DNA of 64,000 nt from an uncultured Paracoccaceae bacterium (GCA_947501355.1 CANMVA010000001.1:1759492-1823491), one strand, 5' to 3'; counted from the first letter of the stretch, positions 1 through 11,933 are shown. Notes: generated from the letters alone by a model not told the origin. Made by a program: numbers and translations.

Positions 1-66
1 GTGTCCAGCCGTTCTTGCGATCCCACGTTCCGCGGGGCAGGGTGACCGCAATAAGGGAGGATCGAA

Positions 67-828
67 ATGCCAGCACCCGTGAACCGCCTCAAAGCGCAGC
101 TGCTAGACAGACAATTGCAAAAAGGCCTTTGGATGGGGCTGGCCAGCGCCAGCGTCGCCGAGATGGCCTCCCGCGCCGGATTTGACTGGTGCTTGATCGA
201 CGCCGAACACGGGCCGAACGATCTGATCACGATCCAAAGCCAGCTACAGGCCATGAACGGTGCCGAGGCCGAAGCAGTCGTGCGCGTGCCTGCGGCTGAG
301 GACTGGATGCTCAAACAGGTCCTCGATCTGGGCGCTCAGAACGTGCTGATCCCGATGATTGATACTGCAGAGCAGGCCGCCGACGCGGTCGCAGCTTGCC
401 GGTATCCACCCGACGGCAAGCGAGGGCTTGGTTCCGCGCTCGCGCGCGCGTCCGGTTACAACGCGATCCCGGATTATCCGGCGACCGCGAACGATCAGAT
501 CTGCGTCATGGTCCAAGCCGAAAGCCGCGCCGCCATCGACAATATCGATGCGATTGCGGGCACCGAGGGCGTCGACGTCGTCTTCATCGGCCCGGCTGAT
601 CTGAGCGCCGACATGGGCTATCTGGGCCAACTGGATGCGCCCGAGGTCGAAGAAGTCATCGCCCACGCCATCGCCCGCATCCGGGCCGCGGGCAAAGTGG
701 CGGGCATCGTCCTCTTCAACCCCGACGATTTCCCCCGCTACATCGACTTGGGAATCAGCTTTCTCGGCATGGGCAGCGACGTCACCAGTCTTGCCGCCGC
801 TCTGCGCGATCTCGCCCGCAGCGCTTAA
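67..828 (+). CDS. HpcH/HpaI family aldolase (2-oxo acid aldolase)
   Basis: A 253-residue protein of the HpcH/HpaI class II pyruvate-aldolase family, which cleaves or forms 4-hydroxy-2-oxo acids (for example 4-hydroxy-2-oxoheptanedioate or 2-keto-3-deoxy sugar acids) in the cytoplasm using a divalent metal. Visible family residues are the DAEHG motif at 45-49 (His48 as general base), Arg73 in VVRVP, Glu152 in VQAES and Asp178 in FIGPADLS, the last two being the metal ligands. Length matches the family. The ATG at 67 follows a strong AAGGGAGG site at about 53-60. No aromatic-degradation genes lie nearby, so the substrate is undetermined. Bases 1-66 hold no gene start that I can support. Confidence 0.9.
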   Translation: MPAPVNRLKAQLLDRQLQKGLWMGLASASVAEMASRAGFDWCLIDAEHGPNDLITIQSQLQAMNGAEAEAVVRVPAAEDWMLKQVLDLGAQNVLIPMIDTAEQAADAVAACRYPPDGKRGLGSALARASGYNAIPDYPATANDQICVMVQAESRAAIDNIDAIAGTEGVDVVFIGPADLSADMGYLGQLDAPEVEEVIAHAIARIRAAGKVAGIVLFNPDDFPRYIDLGISFLGMGSDVTSLAAALRDLARSA

Positions 829-900
829 TCCGCGATTTTTCCCCTTGCGTCACATGGGGGAGCAAGGAAGGCTGCGGGTAACCAGAAAAGGAGATTGGTT

Positions 901-1320
901 ATGGGTTTGTGGAGTTTCATGAAAGACAGCGGCAAGAAACTGTTCGGCGGCGATGATGCGCCCGATGCAGATGCGCTGAAAAAAGAAGTCGCTGATCTGG
1001 GTCTGGACGCAGAAGGCGTCGATATCGAGGTCGAGGGCGACAAGGTCAAAGTGAACGCCGCCGGTGTCACACAGTCGATGAAAGAAAAGATCATCCTCGC
1101 CGTGGGCAATGTCGCTGGCGTCGCCACGGTCGAGGCCGAGGTCGAAGACGAGGCCGTCTTCCACACCGTTGAAAAAGGCGACACGCTGTCCGCGATTGCC
1201 CTCAAGACCATGGGCTCTGCCAATAAGTATCACGCGATCTTTGAGGCCAACAAACCGATGCTGAGCCACCCCGATAAAATCTATCCCGGTCAGGTGCTGC
1301 GCATCCCGCAAGAGGCCTGA
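901..1320 (+). CDS. BON-LysM domain protein (Kbp/YgaU-like)
   Basis: A 139-residue cytoplasmic-type protein without a signal peptide. An acidic BON-like domain occupies about residues 20-75 and a LysM domain about 85-137 (HTVEKGDTLSAIA start, PGQVLRIP end). This domain pair is that of E. coli Kbp/YgaU, a potassium-binding protein; that role is carried over by family only. The ATG at 901 is preceded by AAAAGGAG at 886-893 with 7-base spacing; an in-frame TTG at 895 sits too close to the site. A strong terminator follows directly, so this looks like a single-gene unit. Confidence 0.85.
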   Translation: MGLWSFMKDSGKKLFGGDDAPDADALKKEVADLGLDAEGVDIEVEGDKVKVNAAGVTQSMKEKIILAVGNVAGVATVEAEVEDEAVFHTVEKGDTLSAIALKTMGSANKYHAIFEANKPMLSHPDKIYPGQVLRIPQEA

Positions 1321-1340
1321 TTTTTAGGCATTCTATCTTA

Positions 1341-1371
1341 ATGAGCGCCCGTCCCCGGGCGCTCATTTTTT
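1341..1371 (+). terminator. Rho-independent terminator after the BON-LysM gene
   Basis: Perfect stem ATGAGCGCCC (1341-1350) with GGGCGCTCAT (1357-1366), an additional closing G-C pair, a four-base loop and a following run of six T (1366-1371). Confidence 0.9.
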
Positions 1372-1495
1372 GTTAATCGCACCGAACGCGCGATATTTGA
1401 GCATTTTCGACCATCAGTTCGCCCTAATTCCGCCCGATTGATCACGGATCAGAGACAATAACTCTGAGCAGATTTCGACAGGCAGGACGATCCAG

Positions 1496-3697
1496 ATGTT
1501 CGCACAGGCAAATAAAAAACAGGCCGATAAACACGCTACCCAATGGCGCTGGCTAATCCCGGTTCTTTTCACCTCAACGATCTTTCTCAGCGCGTCGCTG
1601 CTCTTCTTCGTGCAGCCTTTGTTTGCAAAGCTTGTGCTGCCCCATATCGGCGGCGCGCCAGCGGTCTGGACCACGGCGATGCTGTTCTTCCAGACCGTGC
1701 TGATCGCAGGCTATCTTTACGCCCATTTGTCGACGAAATACCTGCCTGTTAAGGCGCAAATCGGTCTGCATCTCGCGCTCTGGGCGCTGGCGCTCTTCTT
1801 CCTGCCGCTCTCTGTCCCCGACACGTGGAGCTATGATCCAAACGCCTCCCCCGCGCTGCAAACGCTGATCCTCTTCGCCCTTGGCGTCGGTCTGCCTTTC
1901 GCAGTCCTGTCGGCCAACGCGCCGCTCATTCAGTCGTGGTATGCCAAATCCGGCGGCCCCTCCGCGGATGATCCGTACTTCCTTTACGGCGCGTCCAACC
2001 TTGGCTCGCTCATCGCATTGCTGGCCTTCCCGCTGGTGGCGGAGCCGCTTTTGGGTGCCACCACCATCGGGTGGGGCTGGGCCATGGGCTTTGTTGTGCT
2101 GGGCGCAGGTCTTTTGATCTCGGGCCTCACAGCACAAGGGGAGGTGCCCGTGCGCTCCTCCAAAACCTTCACCGTGCCATCGCCCAAATCCATTGCATGG
2201 TGGCTGGCGCTGGCCTTCGTGCCGTCCTCGCTGATGCTCGCTCTGACTACCAAGCTCAGCCAGGACCTCGGCTCCGTGCCGCTGATCTGGGTGCTGCCCC
2301 TGTCGCTCTATCTGGTGACCTTTGTCGTGGCGTTCCGCGACAAGATGATCGTTGGCCCGGCAACGCTGAAAGTCGCCTTTCTGGCCAGCGTTGCACTGAT
2401 CGCAGCGGCCTTCTCCGGCCTCGCAGCGCCCGCCATGACATGGACTCTGTCGGGCCTCCTGCTGCTGGCCTTCTTCGTTGTGGCGACCTACGCCCACCGC
2501 AAACTCTATGAGACACGCCCCGACAGCTCCGGACTGACGCTCTTTTACGTGATCATGTCCGTGGGGGGCGCTCTCGGAGGGCTCTTCAACTCAATCCTCG
2601 CACCTGCACTTTTCGACCAGATCCAGGAAGGCCGCGTGACCACCCTGATCGCAGCCGCGCTGCTTTTCGCAGGCGGCGCGCGCCTCTCCCCCCGCCATGG
2701 CTATCTCGGCCTTGGCGCGGCGCTGGTCGTGCTGTTGCCGCTGATCGGCTCGAAAACCTTCGTCCAGATGACCCCTGAAACGCTGGGCATGCTGACCGTG
2801 ATCCTGCTGATCGCGTCGCTGGTCCTGATGCGCCGCACACCGATGGCGATCACCATCGCGCTGGCTAGCGTTACCATCGTCGGGTCGCTGCACACCCAAG
2901 GCGATGCCATCCACCGGGATCGCTCTTTCTTCGGCACCCACCGCATTTTCAACGGTGACGAGATGCGCCTTTACGCAAACGGCACCACCGTGCACGGCGC
3001 GCAATTCGTCGAAGACATCGGCGCAGAGCGTCCGCGCCCGCTCTTCTACTATCACGAAAACGGCCCCATGGCGCAGGTCCTCACCGCCCCGCGCGCAGGT
3101 GAGGGTCACAGCGTCGGCATTGTCGGCCTCGGCATCGGCGCGCTGGCCTGCTACGCCCAGCCCAGCCAGGATTGGCACTTCTACGAGATCGATCCGACCG
3201 TCGATCAGATCGCCCGCACGCCTGCGCTTTTCAGCTTCGTGACCACCTGCACACCCAACGCCCCAACCCATCTGGGCGACGCGCGGATCGTTCTGGAGCA
3301 GCAGGACCTCGGCTTCGACACGCTGGTCATCGACGCCTACAGCTCGGACTCAGTGCCGGTGCATCTGACAACCTTAGAGGCGCTTGAGGTCTATCTGGAC
3401 CGGCTGAATGAGGACGGCGTTCTCGTCTTCCACATCTCCAACCGCTACTATGACGTGTCGCTTCCCTTGGGCCGCGCCGCCGAGGCCTTGGGCCTGACCG
3501 CTTATATCCAGGACTACAAGCCCGCAGCAGAGCCTGATCCCGGTGACACCCGCTCACTGGTTGTCATGATGGCCCGCAACGAGGCCGCTTTTGGCACGCT
3601 GACCGATGACCCCCGTTGGGAACCGCTCGACAGCGACGGCAAGCGCATCTGGACCGATGATTTTGCCGATCTGCTTTCGATCATGATCTGGAACTGA
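1496..3697 (+). CDS. Membrane-fused spermidine synthase-like protein
   Basis: A 733-residue fusion. Roughly residues 1-465 contain about a dozen hydrophobic membrane segments; the rest (about 480-733) is a spermidine-synthase-like Rossmann methyltransferase fold, with the nucleotide-binding GIVGLGIGALACY stretch, an acidic DARIVLEQ motif and the DTLVIDAYSSDSVPVHL segment corresponding to the catalytic region. Such fused proteins are common in proteobacteria and their substrate is generally untested; polyamine aminopropyl transfer is an inference. The ATG at 1496 has no strong Shine-Dalgarno. A convergent ureohydrolase gene lies downstream, which makes a polyamine theme tempting, but the two are not in one operon. 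Confidence 0.85.
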   Translation: MFAQANKKQADKHATQWRWLIPVLFTSTIFLSASLLFFVQPLFAKLVLPHIGGAPAVWTTAMLFFQTVLIAGYLYAHLSTKYLPVKAQIGLHLALWALALFFLPLSVPDTWSYDPNASPALQTLILFALGVGLPFAVLSANAPLIQSWYAKSGGPSADDPYFLYGASNLGSLIALLAFPLVAEPLLGATTIGWGWAMGFVVLGAGLLISGLTAQGEVPVRSSKTFTVPSPKSIAWWLALAFVPSSLMLALTTKLSQDLGSVPLIWVLPLSLYLVTFVVAFRDKMIVGPATLKVAFLASVALIAAAFSGLAAPAMTWTLSGLLLLAFFVVATYAHRKLYETRPDSSGLTLFYVIMSVGGALGGLFNSILAPALFDQIQEGRVTTLIAAALLFAGGARLSPRHGYLGLGAALVVLLPLIGSKTFVQMTPETLGMLTVILLIASLVLMRRTPMAITIALASVTIVGSLHTQGDAIHRDRSFFGTHRIFNGDEMRLYANGTTVHGAQFVEDIGAERPRPLFYYHENGPMAQVLTAPRAGEGHSVGIVGLGIGALACYAQPSQDWHFYEIDPTVDQIARTPALFSFVTTCTPNAPTHLGDARIVLEQQDLGFDTLVIDAYSSDSVPVHLTTLEALEVYLDRLNEDGVLVFHISNRYYDVSLPLGRAAEALGLTAYIQDYKPAAEPDPGDTRSLVVMMARNEAAFGTLTDDPRWEPLDSDGKRIWTDDFADLLSIMIWN

Positions 3698-3702
3698 TCG
3701 GG

Positions 3703-3740
3703 CTTCTTTTGTGCCCAAATACTCCCGCCGGAGGCGTCCC

Positions 3741-3758
<18 letters not shown>
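3703..3758. repeat. Convergent-junction repeat, copy 1, with GC-rich hairpin
   Basis: Positions 3703-3724 carry CTTCTTTTGTGCCCAAATAC plus two bases, matching copies at 40272-40293 and (inverted) 46071-46092. It is followed by an inverted repeat GCCGGAGGCG / CGCCTCCGGC ending near 3758, which overlaps the end of the minus-strand ureohydrolase gene and may serve as a terminator for one or both convergent genes. Confidence 0.6.
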
Positions 3759-6277
<2,519 letters not shown>

Positions 6278-6337
6278 AGTGTTTTACATCAATGTATTAC
6301 GCGATGAACCTAATGTTGTTGCGGGCTGGGCCCGTTA

Positions 6338-7531
6338 ATGCAGCCCGCTGCCCGATACGCCGCGGCGATCGACATTCTCGACGATATCCTCGCTGGCGCG
6401 CCAGCCGAGAAAGTGCTGACCTCTTGGGCGCGTGGTCACCGCTTTGCAGGTTCCAAGGACCGCGCCGCGATCCGCGATCACGTCTTCGACGCGCTTCGGA
6501 TGCGCCGCAGCTGCGCGGCGCTTGGCGGAGCTGAAACAGGCCGGGGCATCGTTATCGGGCTTTGCCTGCGGCAAGATATTCTGCTGGAGACTGTTTTCAC
6601 TGGCGAGGGCCATGCGCCTGTGCCTCTCAGCGCGGAGGAACAGGCCCGACTGCCGGAGGATCCGGTGGCCGCGCTTACTAGTCTGACACCTGCCGTTCGT
6701 CTTGACATTCCTGATTGGGTTTTCCCGCTTCTGCAGGCCCAGTTTGGCGCTGAGACGGAAGACGTGCTTGCCCGTCAAAGCCAGCGCGCGCCTGTGTTCC
6801 TGCGGGTCAACATGATCAAGGCGACACCCGCGCAGGCGCAAGAGGGGTTGGCCGCAGACGGAATCGAAACCAATCCAGTGGGCAAGGTGAAGACCGCTCT
6901 TGAAGTCACGGAAAACGAAAGAAAAATAAGAAACTGCACAGCGTATCAAACCGGTTTGGTCGAGCTGCAGGATCTCTCCTCGCAGATGTCCGTCAGCCAG
7001 TTGACGCTGCCCGAAGGCGCGCGCATCCTCGACTACTGCGCAGGCGGTGGCGGCAAGACGCTGGCGCTTGCGGCGCATCCCGCGCGCCCAACGGCCCTTT
7101 TTGCCCATGATGTGGCAGCGAACCGGATGCGAGACCTTCCCGCCCGTGCGCAGCGCGCCGGTGCGACGGTCCAACTGCTCGAGACCGGTGAGATACCGCA
7201 TCACGCCCCGTTCGATCTGGTCTTTGTCGACGCGCCATGTTCCGGCTCTGGCACCTGGCGTCGCATGCCGGATGCAAAATGGCGTCTGACCCGCGATGAT
7301 CTTGACCGCTACACGCGTCTGCAGGCCGAGATTCTGGCCCAGGCCGCCCGCCATGTCGCGCCGGGTGGGATGCTTTGCTATGCCACCTGCGCGCCTTTTG
7401 AGGCCGAGAACGAAGCTCAGGTCGCGGCATTTCTTGACCGCAACTCCGGCTGGGCTCTGCAAGACCAGTGGCGCGCCGATCTGAGCACCGGCGGCGATGG
7501 GTTCTTCTGCGCGTCAATGCAGCGCATCTGA
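6338..7531 (+). CDS. RsmB/NOP-family rRNA (cytosine-C5) methyltransferase
   Basis: A 397-residue SAM-dependent methyltransferase of the RsmB (Sun/Fmu) family, which methylates cytosine C5 in 16S rRNA. The N-terminal third is a NusB-like helical region; the SAM-binding loop is DYCAGGGGKTLAL (about 232-244). Both cysteines of the catalytic pair are visible: Cys301 in DAPCSGSGTW and Cys351 in CYATCAP, consistent with an active enzyme. It follows guaB closely on the same strand. In Rhodobacteraceae more than one RsmB-like paralogue is usual, so assignment to a single rRNA position is not made. Confidence 0.88.
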   Translation: MQPAARYAAAIDILDDILAGAPAEKVLTSWARGHRFAGSKDRAAIRDHVFDALRMRRSCAALGGAETGRGIVIGLCLRQDILLETVFTGEGHAPVPLSAEEQARLPEDPVAALTSLTPAVRLDIPDWVFPLLQAQFGAETEDVLARQSQRAPVFLRVNMIKATPAQAQEGLAADGIETNPVGKVKTALEVTENERKIRNCTAYQTGLVELQDLSSQMSVSQLTLPEGARILDYCAGGGGKTLALAAHPARPTALFAHDVAANRMRDLPARAQRAGATVQLLETGEIPHHAPFDLVFVDAPCSGSGTWRRMPDAKWRLTRDDLDRYTRLQAEILAQAARHVAPGGMLCYATCAPFEAENEAQVAAFLDRNSGWALQDQWRADLSTGGDGFFCASMQRI

Positions 7532-7583
7532 CGCAAATCACCTTATAATTGTAATTAATACCGCTAGGGTTGCAATGCCCGGC

Positions 7584-7598
7584 TTAAGGCCGCGTTAA
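7584..7598. promoter_or_regulatory. CtrA-type box TTAA-N7-TTAA upstream of cckA
   Basis: TTAA at 7584-7587 and TTAA at 7595-7598 separated by seven bases, 49 bases upstream of the cckA start codon. This is the full CtrA recognition pattern known from Caulobacter and other alphaproteobacteria. CtrA is the terminal regulator of the CckA-ChpT-CtrA phosphorelay, so a feedback loop is inferred; no binding has been shown here. Confidence 0.55.
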
Positions 7599-7646
7599 TA
7601 CTTCCTGCCCGATAACAAAGGGTGTGATTCTTTTTGGAGGCTGGAC

Positions 7647-9956
7647 GTGGGTCAGACCGATATTTCAACGGGCATGATATCCCGCACAGCTGTGATGCTG
7701 TCTCCGCGCGCCGCTTTCCTGGGGCTGATGGGCCTTTTGGCGGTCGCTGCCTCTTATGCGTTAAGCAATCTGTTTGGCTTGATCGCCCTTGGCGCAGGGA
7801 TGACGATGATCGTGATCTTTGTCGGCATCCGCCTGATTGCCTGGCGCCACACGCGCAGAATAGGCCTTTTGAAAGACGGTTTGGCGGTTTTGATCGACAA
7901 GGATCCGGCGCCAAGCCTACTCTCTGATCGGGAGGGGCTCGTTCTTGTGTCCAACCGCGCCGCGACAGAGCGGTTGACGACCTCGTCCGAAACGGTCGCG
8001 GGGCAGTTGGCCAATGTGATCACCACGCCTGCGAATGTGATTTCCCGCATGCAAAACAAGGCAGATGGCTTTGGCTCTGCGCGCGAAGATATCGTGACGC
8101 GACGCGGGCATATCCGCCTTGTCGTGCACCGCGTTGGCGATGCGAATTTCCTGTGGCGGCTGGAAGATATCGCCGATCGGCCCGCCAGCGCCCGCGGGGC
8201 CGATGGTATCAATCTGCCGATGCTGACAGCCAGTAAATCCGGCACCATCCTTTTCATGAATGAGGCAAGCCGTAAACTTCTGGGCGGTCGCGTCAAAGCG
8301 CTGGATCGCGTGTTCCGCGACCTGCCGCTGGTATCGGGGGATGTGCACGAGATTGATACTGAAAATGGCCCCCTGAAAGCACGGGTTGCGGTGATCTCCG
8401 GTGCGACGGACAGGCGTGAGGTGTATCTTCTGCCGGGCGATCATGCGGGTTCTGCCACCGCAATGGCGGACCCCGCCAGCATGTTCGAGGGTGTTCCGGT
8501 GCCGCTTTTGCGGATCGACGAAACTGGTGCGGTCACCGCCTGCAATCGCCTTGTGCGCGGCATTTTCGGGGGCGAAGATGTGACCGGCCGCATGACATGG
8601 GAACTTGTCGATGGGTTGGGCCGCTCTGTTCGTGACTGGATTCAGGAAGCGTTTGAGGGTCGGACCCGCCGTCAAGCTGTCGTTTTGCGAGCAAAGGGCG
8701 TCTCGCCAGAGGTGTTCCTGCAAGTGACACTGACCAAGGTGGTTGAAGAGGGAACCGCGTCTCTCGTTGCGGTCTTGACGGACGCAACTGAACTGAAGTC
8801 GCTCGAGGCCCAGTTCGTGCAAAGCCAGAAAATGCAGGCTATTGGCCAGTTGGCTGGGGGGGTCGCGCATGATTTCAACAATCTGCTGACCGCGATTTCG
8901 GGTCATTGCGACCTGCTGCTGCTGCGCCACGATCAAGGCGACGAGGATTTCGGCGATCTGACGCAAATCAGTCAGAACGCAAATCGCGCGGCCTCTCTTG
9001 TAGGGCAGTTGCTGGCGTTCTCGCGCAAGCAGAACCTGCAGCCGCAAACCATGGATTTGCGCGACACGCTGGCCGATCTGACCCATTTGCTGAACCGCCT
9101 GGTGGGCGAGAAAACGACCTTGTCCTTCTCTCATGACCCCAGCCTGATGCCGATCCGCGCAGACAAGCGTCAGCTTGAACAGGTCATGATGAACCTTGTG
9201 GTGAACGCACGCGACGCAATGGAGCAGGGGGGCGAGATCCGGATCGAAACCGAATCCATCGTCCTGCAAGAGGACCTGACCCGCGACCGCGCGACGGTGC
9301 CGGCGGGACGCTACTCGATCGTGCGCGTGCATGATCAGGGGATTGGGATCGCAGCGGACAAGCTCAGCAAAATTTTCGAGCCGTTTTACACCACGAAAAG
9401 AACCGGCGAAGGCACTGGGCTTGGCCTGTCGACTGTTTACGGCATCATCAAGCAGACCGGTGGCTTCATCTTCGTCGATTCCGTGCCATCGGTTGGCACG
9501 ACATTCAGCCTGTATTTTCCTGTGCGGGAGCATTCGGAACTGGCCGCGCGGACCGCCCCCGCACCCGTTGTCGAGCCCCTGCGCGCCCGTGCGGACGGGG
9601 TTGTCCTTCTGGTCGAAGACGAAGCGCCGGTGCGGGCGTTCGCGTCACGGGCGCTGCAACTCAAGGGTTTTACTGTAATCGAAGCGGATTGCGCAGAGGC
9701 GGCGCTGGATCTTCTGACCGACAAGGACCTTGAGGTCGATGTCTTTGTGACAGACGTCATCATGCCGGGAATGGACGGTCCGAGCTGGGTCAAGAAGGCG
9801 CTGGAAGATCGACCGGATGTGCGGGTGGTTTTTGTATCAGGCTACGCGGAGGATTCGATTGCCGACAATCAGGCGAGCATTCCGAACGCGGTGTTCTTGC
9901 CGAAGCCCTTCTCGCTGACGGATCTGACAACGACAGTTCACCATCAGCTGCATTGA
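7647..9956 (+). CDS. cckA: Cell-cycle hybrid histidine kinase CckA
   Basis: A 769-residue hybrid sensor kinase. Two membrane segments lie at about residues 22-75, followed by PAS-like sensing domains (about 90-380), a HisKA domain with phospho-accepting His408 in GGVAHDFNNLL, an HATPase domain (N-box VMMNLVVNARDAM, G-boxes DQGIGI and TGEGTGLGLSTV) and a C-terminal receiver with Asp703 in FVTDVIMPGMDG. The H-box and receiver closely match CckA, which drives phosphate through ChpT to CtrA; in Roseobacters this controls motility, gene-transfer-agent and quorum-linked genes. GTG start at 7647 with TGGAGG at 7635-7640. A CtrA-type box lies in the upstream gap. Confidence 0.93.
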   Translation: MGQTDISTGMISRTAVMLSPRAAFLGLMGLLAVAASYALSNLFGLIALGAGMTMIVIFVGIRLIAWRHTRRIGLLKDGLAVLIDKDPAPSLLSDREGLVLVSNRAATERLTTSSETVAGQLANVITTPANVISRMQNKADGFGSAREDIVTRRGHIRLVVHRVGDANFLWRLEDIADRPASARGADGINLPMLTASKSGTILFMNEASRKLLGGRVKALDRVFRDLPLVSGDVHEIDTENGPLKARVAVISGATDRREVYLLPGDHAGSATAMADPASMFEGVPVPLLRIDETGAVTACNRLVRGIFGGEDVTGRMTWELVDGLGRSVRDWIQEAFEGRTRRQAVVLRAKGVSPEVFLQVTLTKVVEEGTASLVAVLTDATELKSLEAQFVQSQKMQAIGQLAGGVAHDFNNLLTAISGHCDLLLLRHDQGDEDFGDLTQISQNANRAASLVGQLLAFSRKQNLQPQTMDLRDTLADLTHLLNRLVGEKTTLSFSHDPSLMPIRADKRQLEQVMMNLVVNARDAMEQGGEIRIETESIVLQEDLTRDRATVPAGRYSIVRVHDQGIGIAADKLSKIFEPFYTTKRTGEGTGLGLSTVYGIIKQTGGFIFVDSVPSVGTTFSLYFPVREHSELAARTAPAPVVEPLRARADGVVLLVEDEAPVRAFASRALQLKGFTVIEADCAEAALDLLTDKDLEVDVFVTDVIMPGMDGPSWVKKALEDRPDVRVVFVSGYAEDSIADNQASIPNAVFLPKPFSLTDLTTTVHHQLH

Positions 9957-9995
9957 TGCGCCATGACAGGCTGTTTGGAAGGGCCGTGACCGGCG

Positions 9996-10592
9996 CTAGT
10001 CTGAAAGGCCGTCCCAAAGGGCATATTCCGCGGACAGCTTGCGCCTCAGTTTGCGTTCGGTCTTGGGGTCGAGCGACAGCTCTTTCTTAGGGGATACGTT
10101 GCGTCGGTTCAGTGCGAAATCCACCTCCAGCCGGTCCTTCAGAAAGGCGATCAAGGTGTCCTGGTCATCATATCGGAACAGATAATCCATGTGATCTGCC
10201 CCTTTCGGTCCGGTCAGAAATTTAGCCTGTGATCCAACGGCCGCGAAAGAGGGGCGGTCGCCCTGACAGTAGGCCAGAGCAAATTCATCAAAACTCATCT
10301 GAGCGGTGCTGTTGGGGTTCCCGTCCAGAAATGGACGGCTGCGAAAGCGATACCAGCTGCCGAGCCATTCAATCGGTTCGCGCATCACGGCCAATGTCTT
10401 GATGTCATCAGCCCCCGCAACCGCGAACATGGGGCGGAAGAACCTGTTATAGCGCTGAATCGTTGTGTGTTTCAGCGTCGTAGGGTCCGAGACAACGATG
10501 TCGGCGCGGTCACGTAACGCTTCCTGATAGGCGGTGCTACCTGTTTTCGGGGTTGCCATGAAGGCAAGTTTTTCTTTCCAAAAAACAAGCAT
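9996..10592 (-). CDS. Sulfotransferase-family protein
   Basis: A 198-residue protein with the two PAPS-binding signatures of sulfotransferases: a 5'-phosphosulfate loop ATPKTGSTAYQ at about 12-22 and a 3'-phosphate segment VMREPIEWLGSWYR near residues 68-81. It is shorter than typical cytosolic sulfotransferases but complete at both ends. Substrate is unknown; surface polysaccharide or small-molecule modification is possible. The ATG at 10592 follows a GGAGAG site. It is divergent from recA and convergent with cckA, and stands alone as a transcription unit. Confidence 0.75.
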   Translation of the reverse strand: MLVFWKEKLAFMATPKTGSTAYQEALRDRADIVVSDPTTLKHTTIQRYNRFFRPMFAVAGADDIKTLAVMREPIEWLGSWYRFRSRPFLDGNPNSTAQMSFDEFALAYCQGDRPSFAAVGSQAKFLTGPKGADHMDYLFRYDDQDTLIAFLKDRLEVDFALNRRNVSPKKELSLDPKTERKLRRKLSAEYALWDGLSD

Positions 10593-10721
10593 TTAGGTCT
10601 GCTCTCCACAGTTTTTCTGCGCGTTGATCTGGCTTGTAAACTACCTGTTAACCGGTTCGCGCGAAAGTCATTGCATAAATTTATTGTTGAAATGTTCTCT
10701 TTTTGATCTCATAAGGAGCGA

Positions 10722-10736
10722 GAACAAGAGGCGAAC
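10722..10736. promoter_or_regulatory. LexA SOS box (GAAC-N7-GAAC) upstream of recA
   Basis: GAAC at 10722-10725 and GAAC at 10733-10736 with seven bases between; the complementary strand reads GTTC-N7-GTTC, the LexA operator established for Rhodobacter and other alphaproteobacteria. It sits 53 bases before the recA start codon, so SOS induction of recA is the expected regulation. Confidence 0.8.
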
Positions 10737-10788
10737 AAAAGCAAAGATTGCTGCCCTCATGACGGTATGAAATAAGGATGGCAAACCA

Positions 10789-11883
10789 ATGGCAATGGCA
10801 GATATTTCCAGCATGACTGACAAGAAAGCGACCGACAAACAAAAGGCGCTCGACAGCGCTTTGGCCCAGATCGAACGTCAGTTCGGCAAGGGCTCGATCA
10901 TGAAGCTTGGTGCCGGACAGGCGATCCAGGAGATTGAGGCGACCTCGACCGGGTCCCTGGGACTGGATATCGCGCTTGGGATCGGCGGTTTGCCGAAAGG
11001 TCGCATCATCGAGATTTATGGACCCGAAAGCTCCGGCAAGACCACGCTGACGCTTCATTGTGTGGCCGAAGAGCAGAAGAAAGGCGGCGTTTGCGCCTTT
11101 GTGGATGCCGAACATGCGCTCGACCCGCAATATGCCAAGAAATTGGGCGTTAACCTTGAAGAATTGCTGATCTCCCAGCCGGACACGGGCGAGCAAGCGT
11201 TGGAGATTGTCGACACACTGGTCCGCTCCGGCGCTGTGAACATGGTTGTCGTGGATTCGGTCGCCGCCCTGACCCCGAAATCCGAACTGGAAGGCGACAT
11301 GGGCGACAGCTCTGTTGGTGTGCATGCGCGCCTGATGAGCCAGGCGATGCGCAAACTGACCGGATCGATTGCGCGCTCCAATTGTATGGTGATTTTCATC
11401 AACCAGATTCGCATGAAGATCGGCGTGATGTTTGGCAGCCCGGAAACGACGACGGGCGGCAATGCGCTGAAATTTTACAGCTCAGTCCGTCTGGATATCC
11501 GCCGGATCGGTGCTCTGAAAGATCGCGACGAAGTGGTCGGCAACGCGACCCGCGTGAAAGTCGTCAAGAACAAGGTCGCCCCGCCGTTCAAGCAGGTCGA
11601 GTTTGACATCATGTATGGCGAAGGGATCTCGAAGATGGGGGAGCTTCTTGATCTGGGTGTCAAAGCCGGGATCGTCGAGAAATCCGGCGCATGGTTCTCT
11701 TATGGGGACGAGCGGATCGGGCAAGGGCGTGAGAACGCGAAGACCTTCCTGAAGGAAAACGAGCGCATCTCGCTTGAGATCGAAGATAAAATCCGCGCTG
11801 CCCATGGTCTCGATTTCGAGATGCCGCCGGAAGAAGCCAAGGGCGAAGGTCTTGATGGCGACGGAGACGTGCTGGAGAGCTGA
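10789..11883 (+). CDS. recA: RecA recombinase
   Basis: A 364-residue RecA, the ATP-dependent strand-exchange protein that also activates LexA self-cleavage. Walker A is GPESSGKTT at 78-86; the [10 protein letters not shown] segment, the [14 protein letters not shown] Walker B region and the L2-loop region [13 protein letters not shown] followed by [10 protein letters not shown] are all intact. The C-terminus is acidic, as usual. ATG at 10789 is 10 bases from AAGGA at 10774-10778; an in-frame ATG at 10795 is possible. An SOS box lies upstream and a terminator follows, so it is a single-gene unit. Confidence 0.98.
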   Translation: MAMADISSMTDKKATDKQKALDSALAQIERQFGKGSIMKLGAGQAIQEIEATSTGSLGLDIALGIGGLPKGRIIEIYGPESSGKTTLTLHCVAEEQKKGGVCAFVDAEHALDPQYAKKLGVNLEELLISQPDTGEQALEIVDTLVRSGAVNMVVVDSVAALTPKSELEGDMGDSSVGVHARLMSQAMRKLTGSIARSNCMVIFINQIRMKIGVMFGSPETTTGGNALKFYSSVRLDIRRIGALKDRDEVVGNATRVKVVKNKVAPPFKQVEFDIMYGEGISKMGELLDLGVKAGIVEKSGAWFSYGDERIGQGRENAKTFLKENERISLEIEDKIRAAHGLDFEMPPEEAKGEGLDGDGDVLES

Positions 11884-11903
11884 CTCTGACAAAACAAACA
11901 TTG

Positions 11904-11933
11904 AAGGGGCTGGCCTTGCGCCGGCCCTTTTCT
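11904..11933 (+). terminator. Terminator after recA
   Basis: Stem GGGCTGGC (11907-11914) with GCCGGCCC (11920-11927), one G-T wobble, five-base loop, followed by TTTTCTTG. Placed 20 bases after the recA stop. Confidence 0.8.

Noticed and set aside
7917-9533. Open frame of about 540 codons antisense to cckA
   Set aside because: Mirror frame of cckA with His/Gln/Arg-rich composition and no motif.
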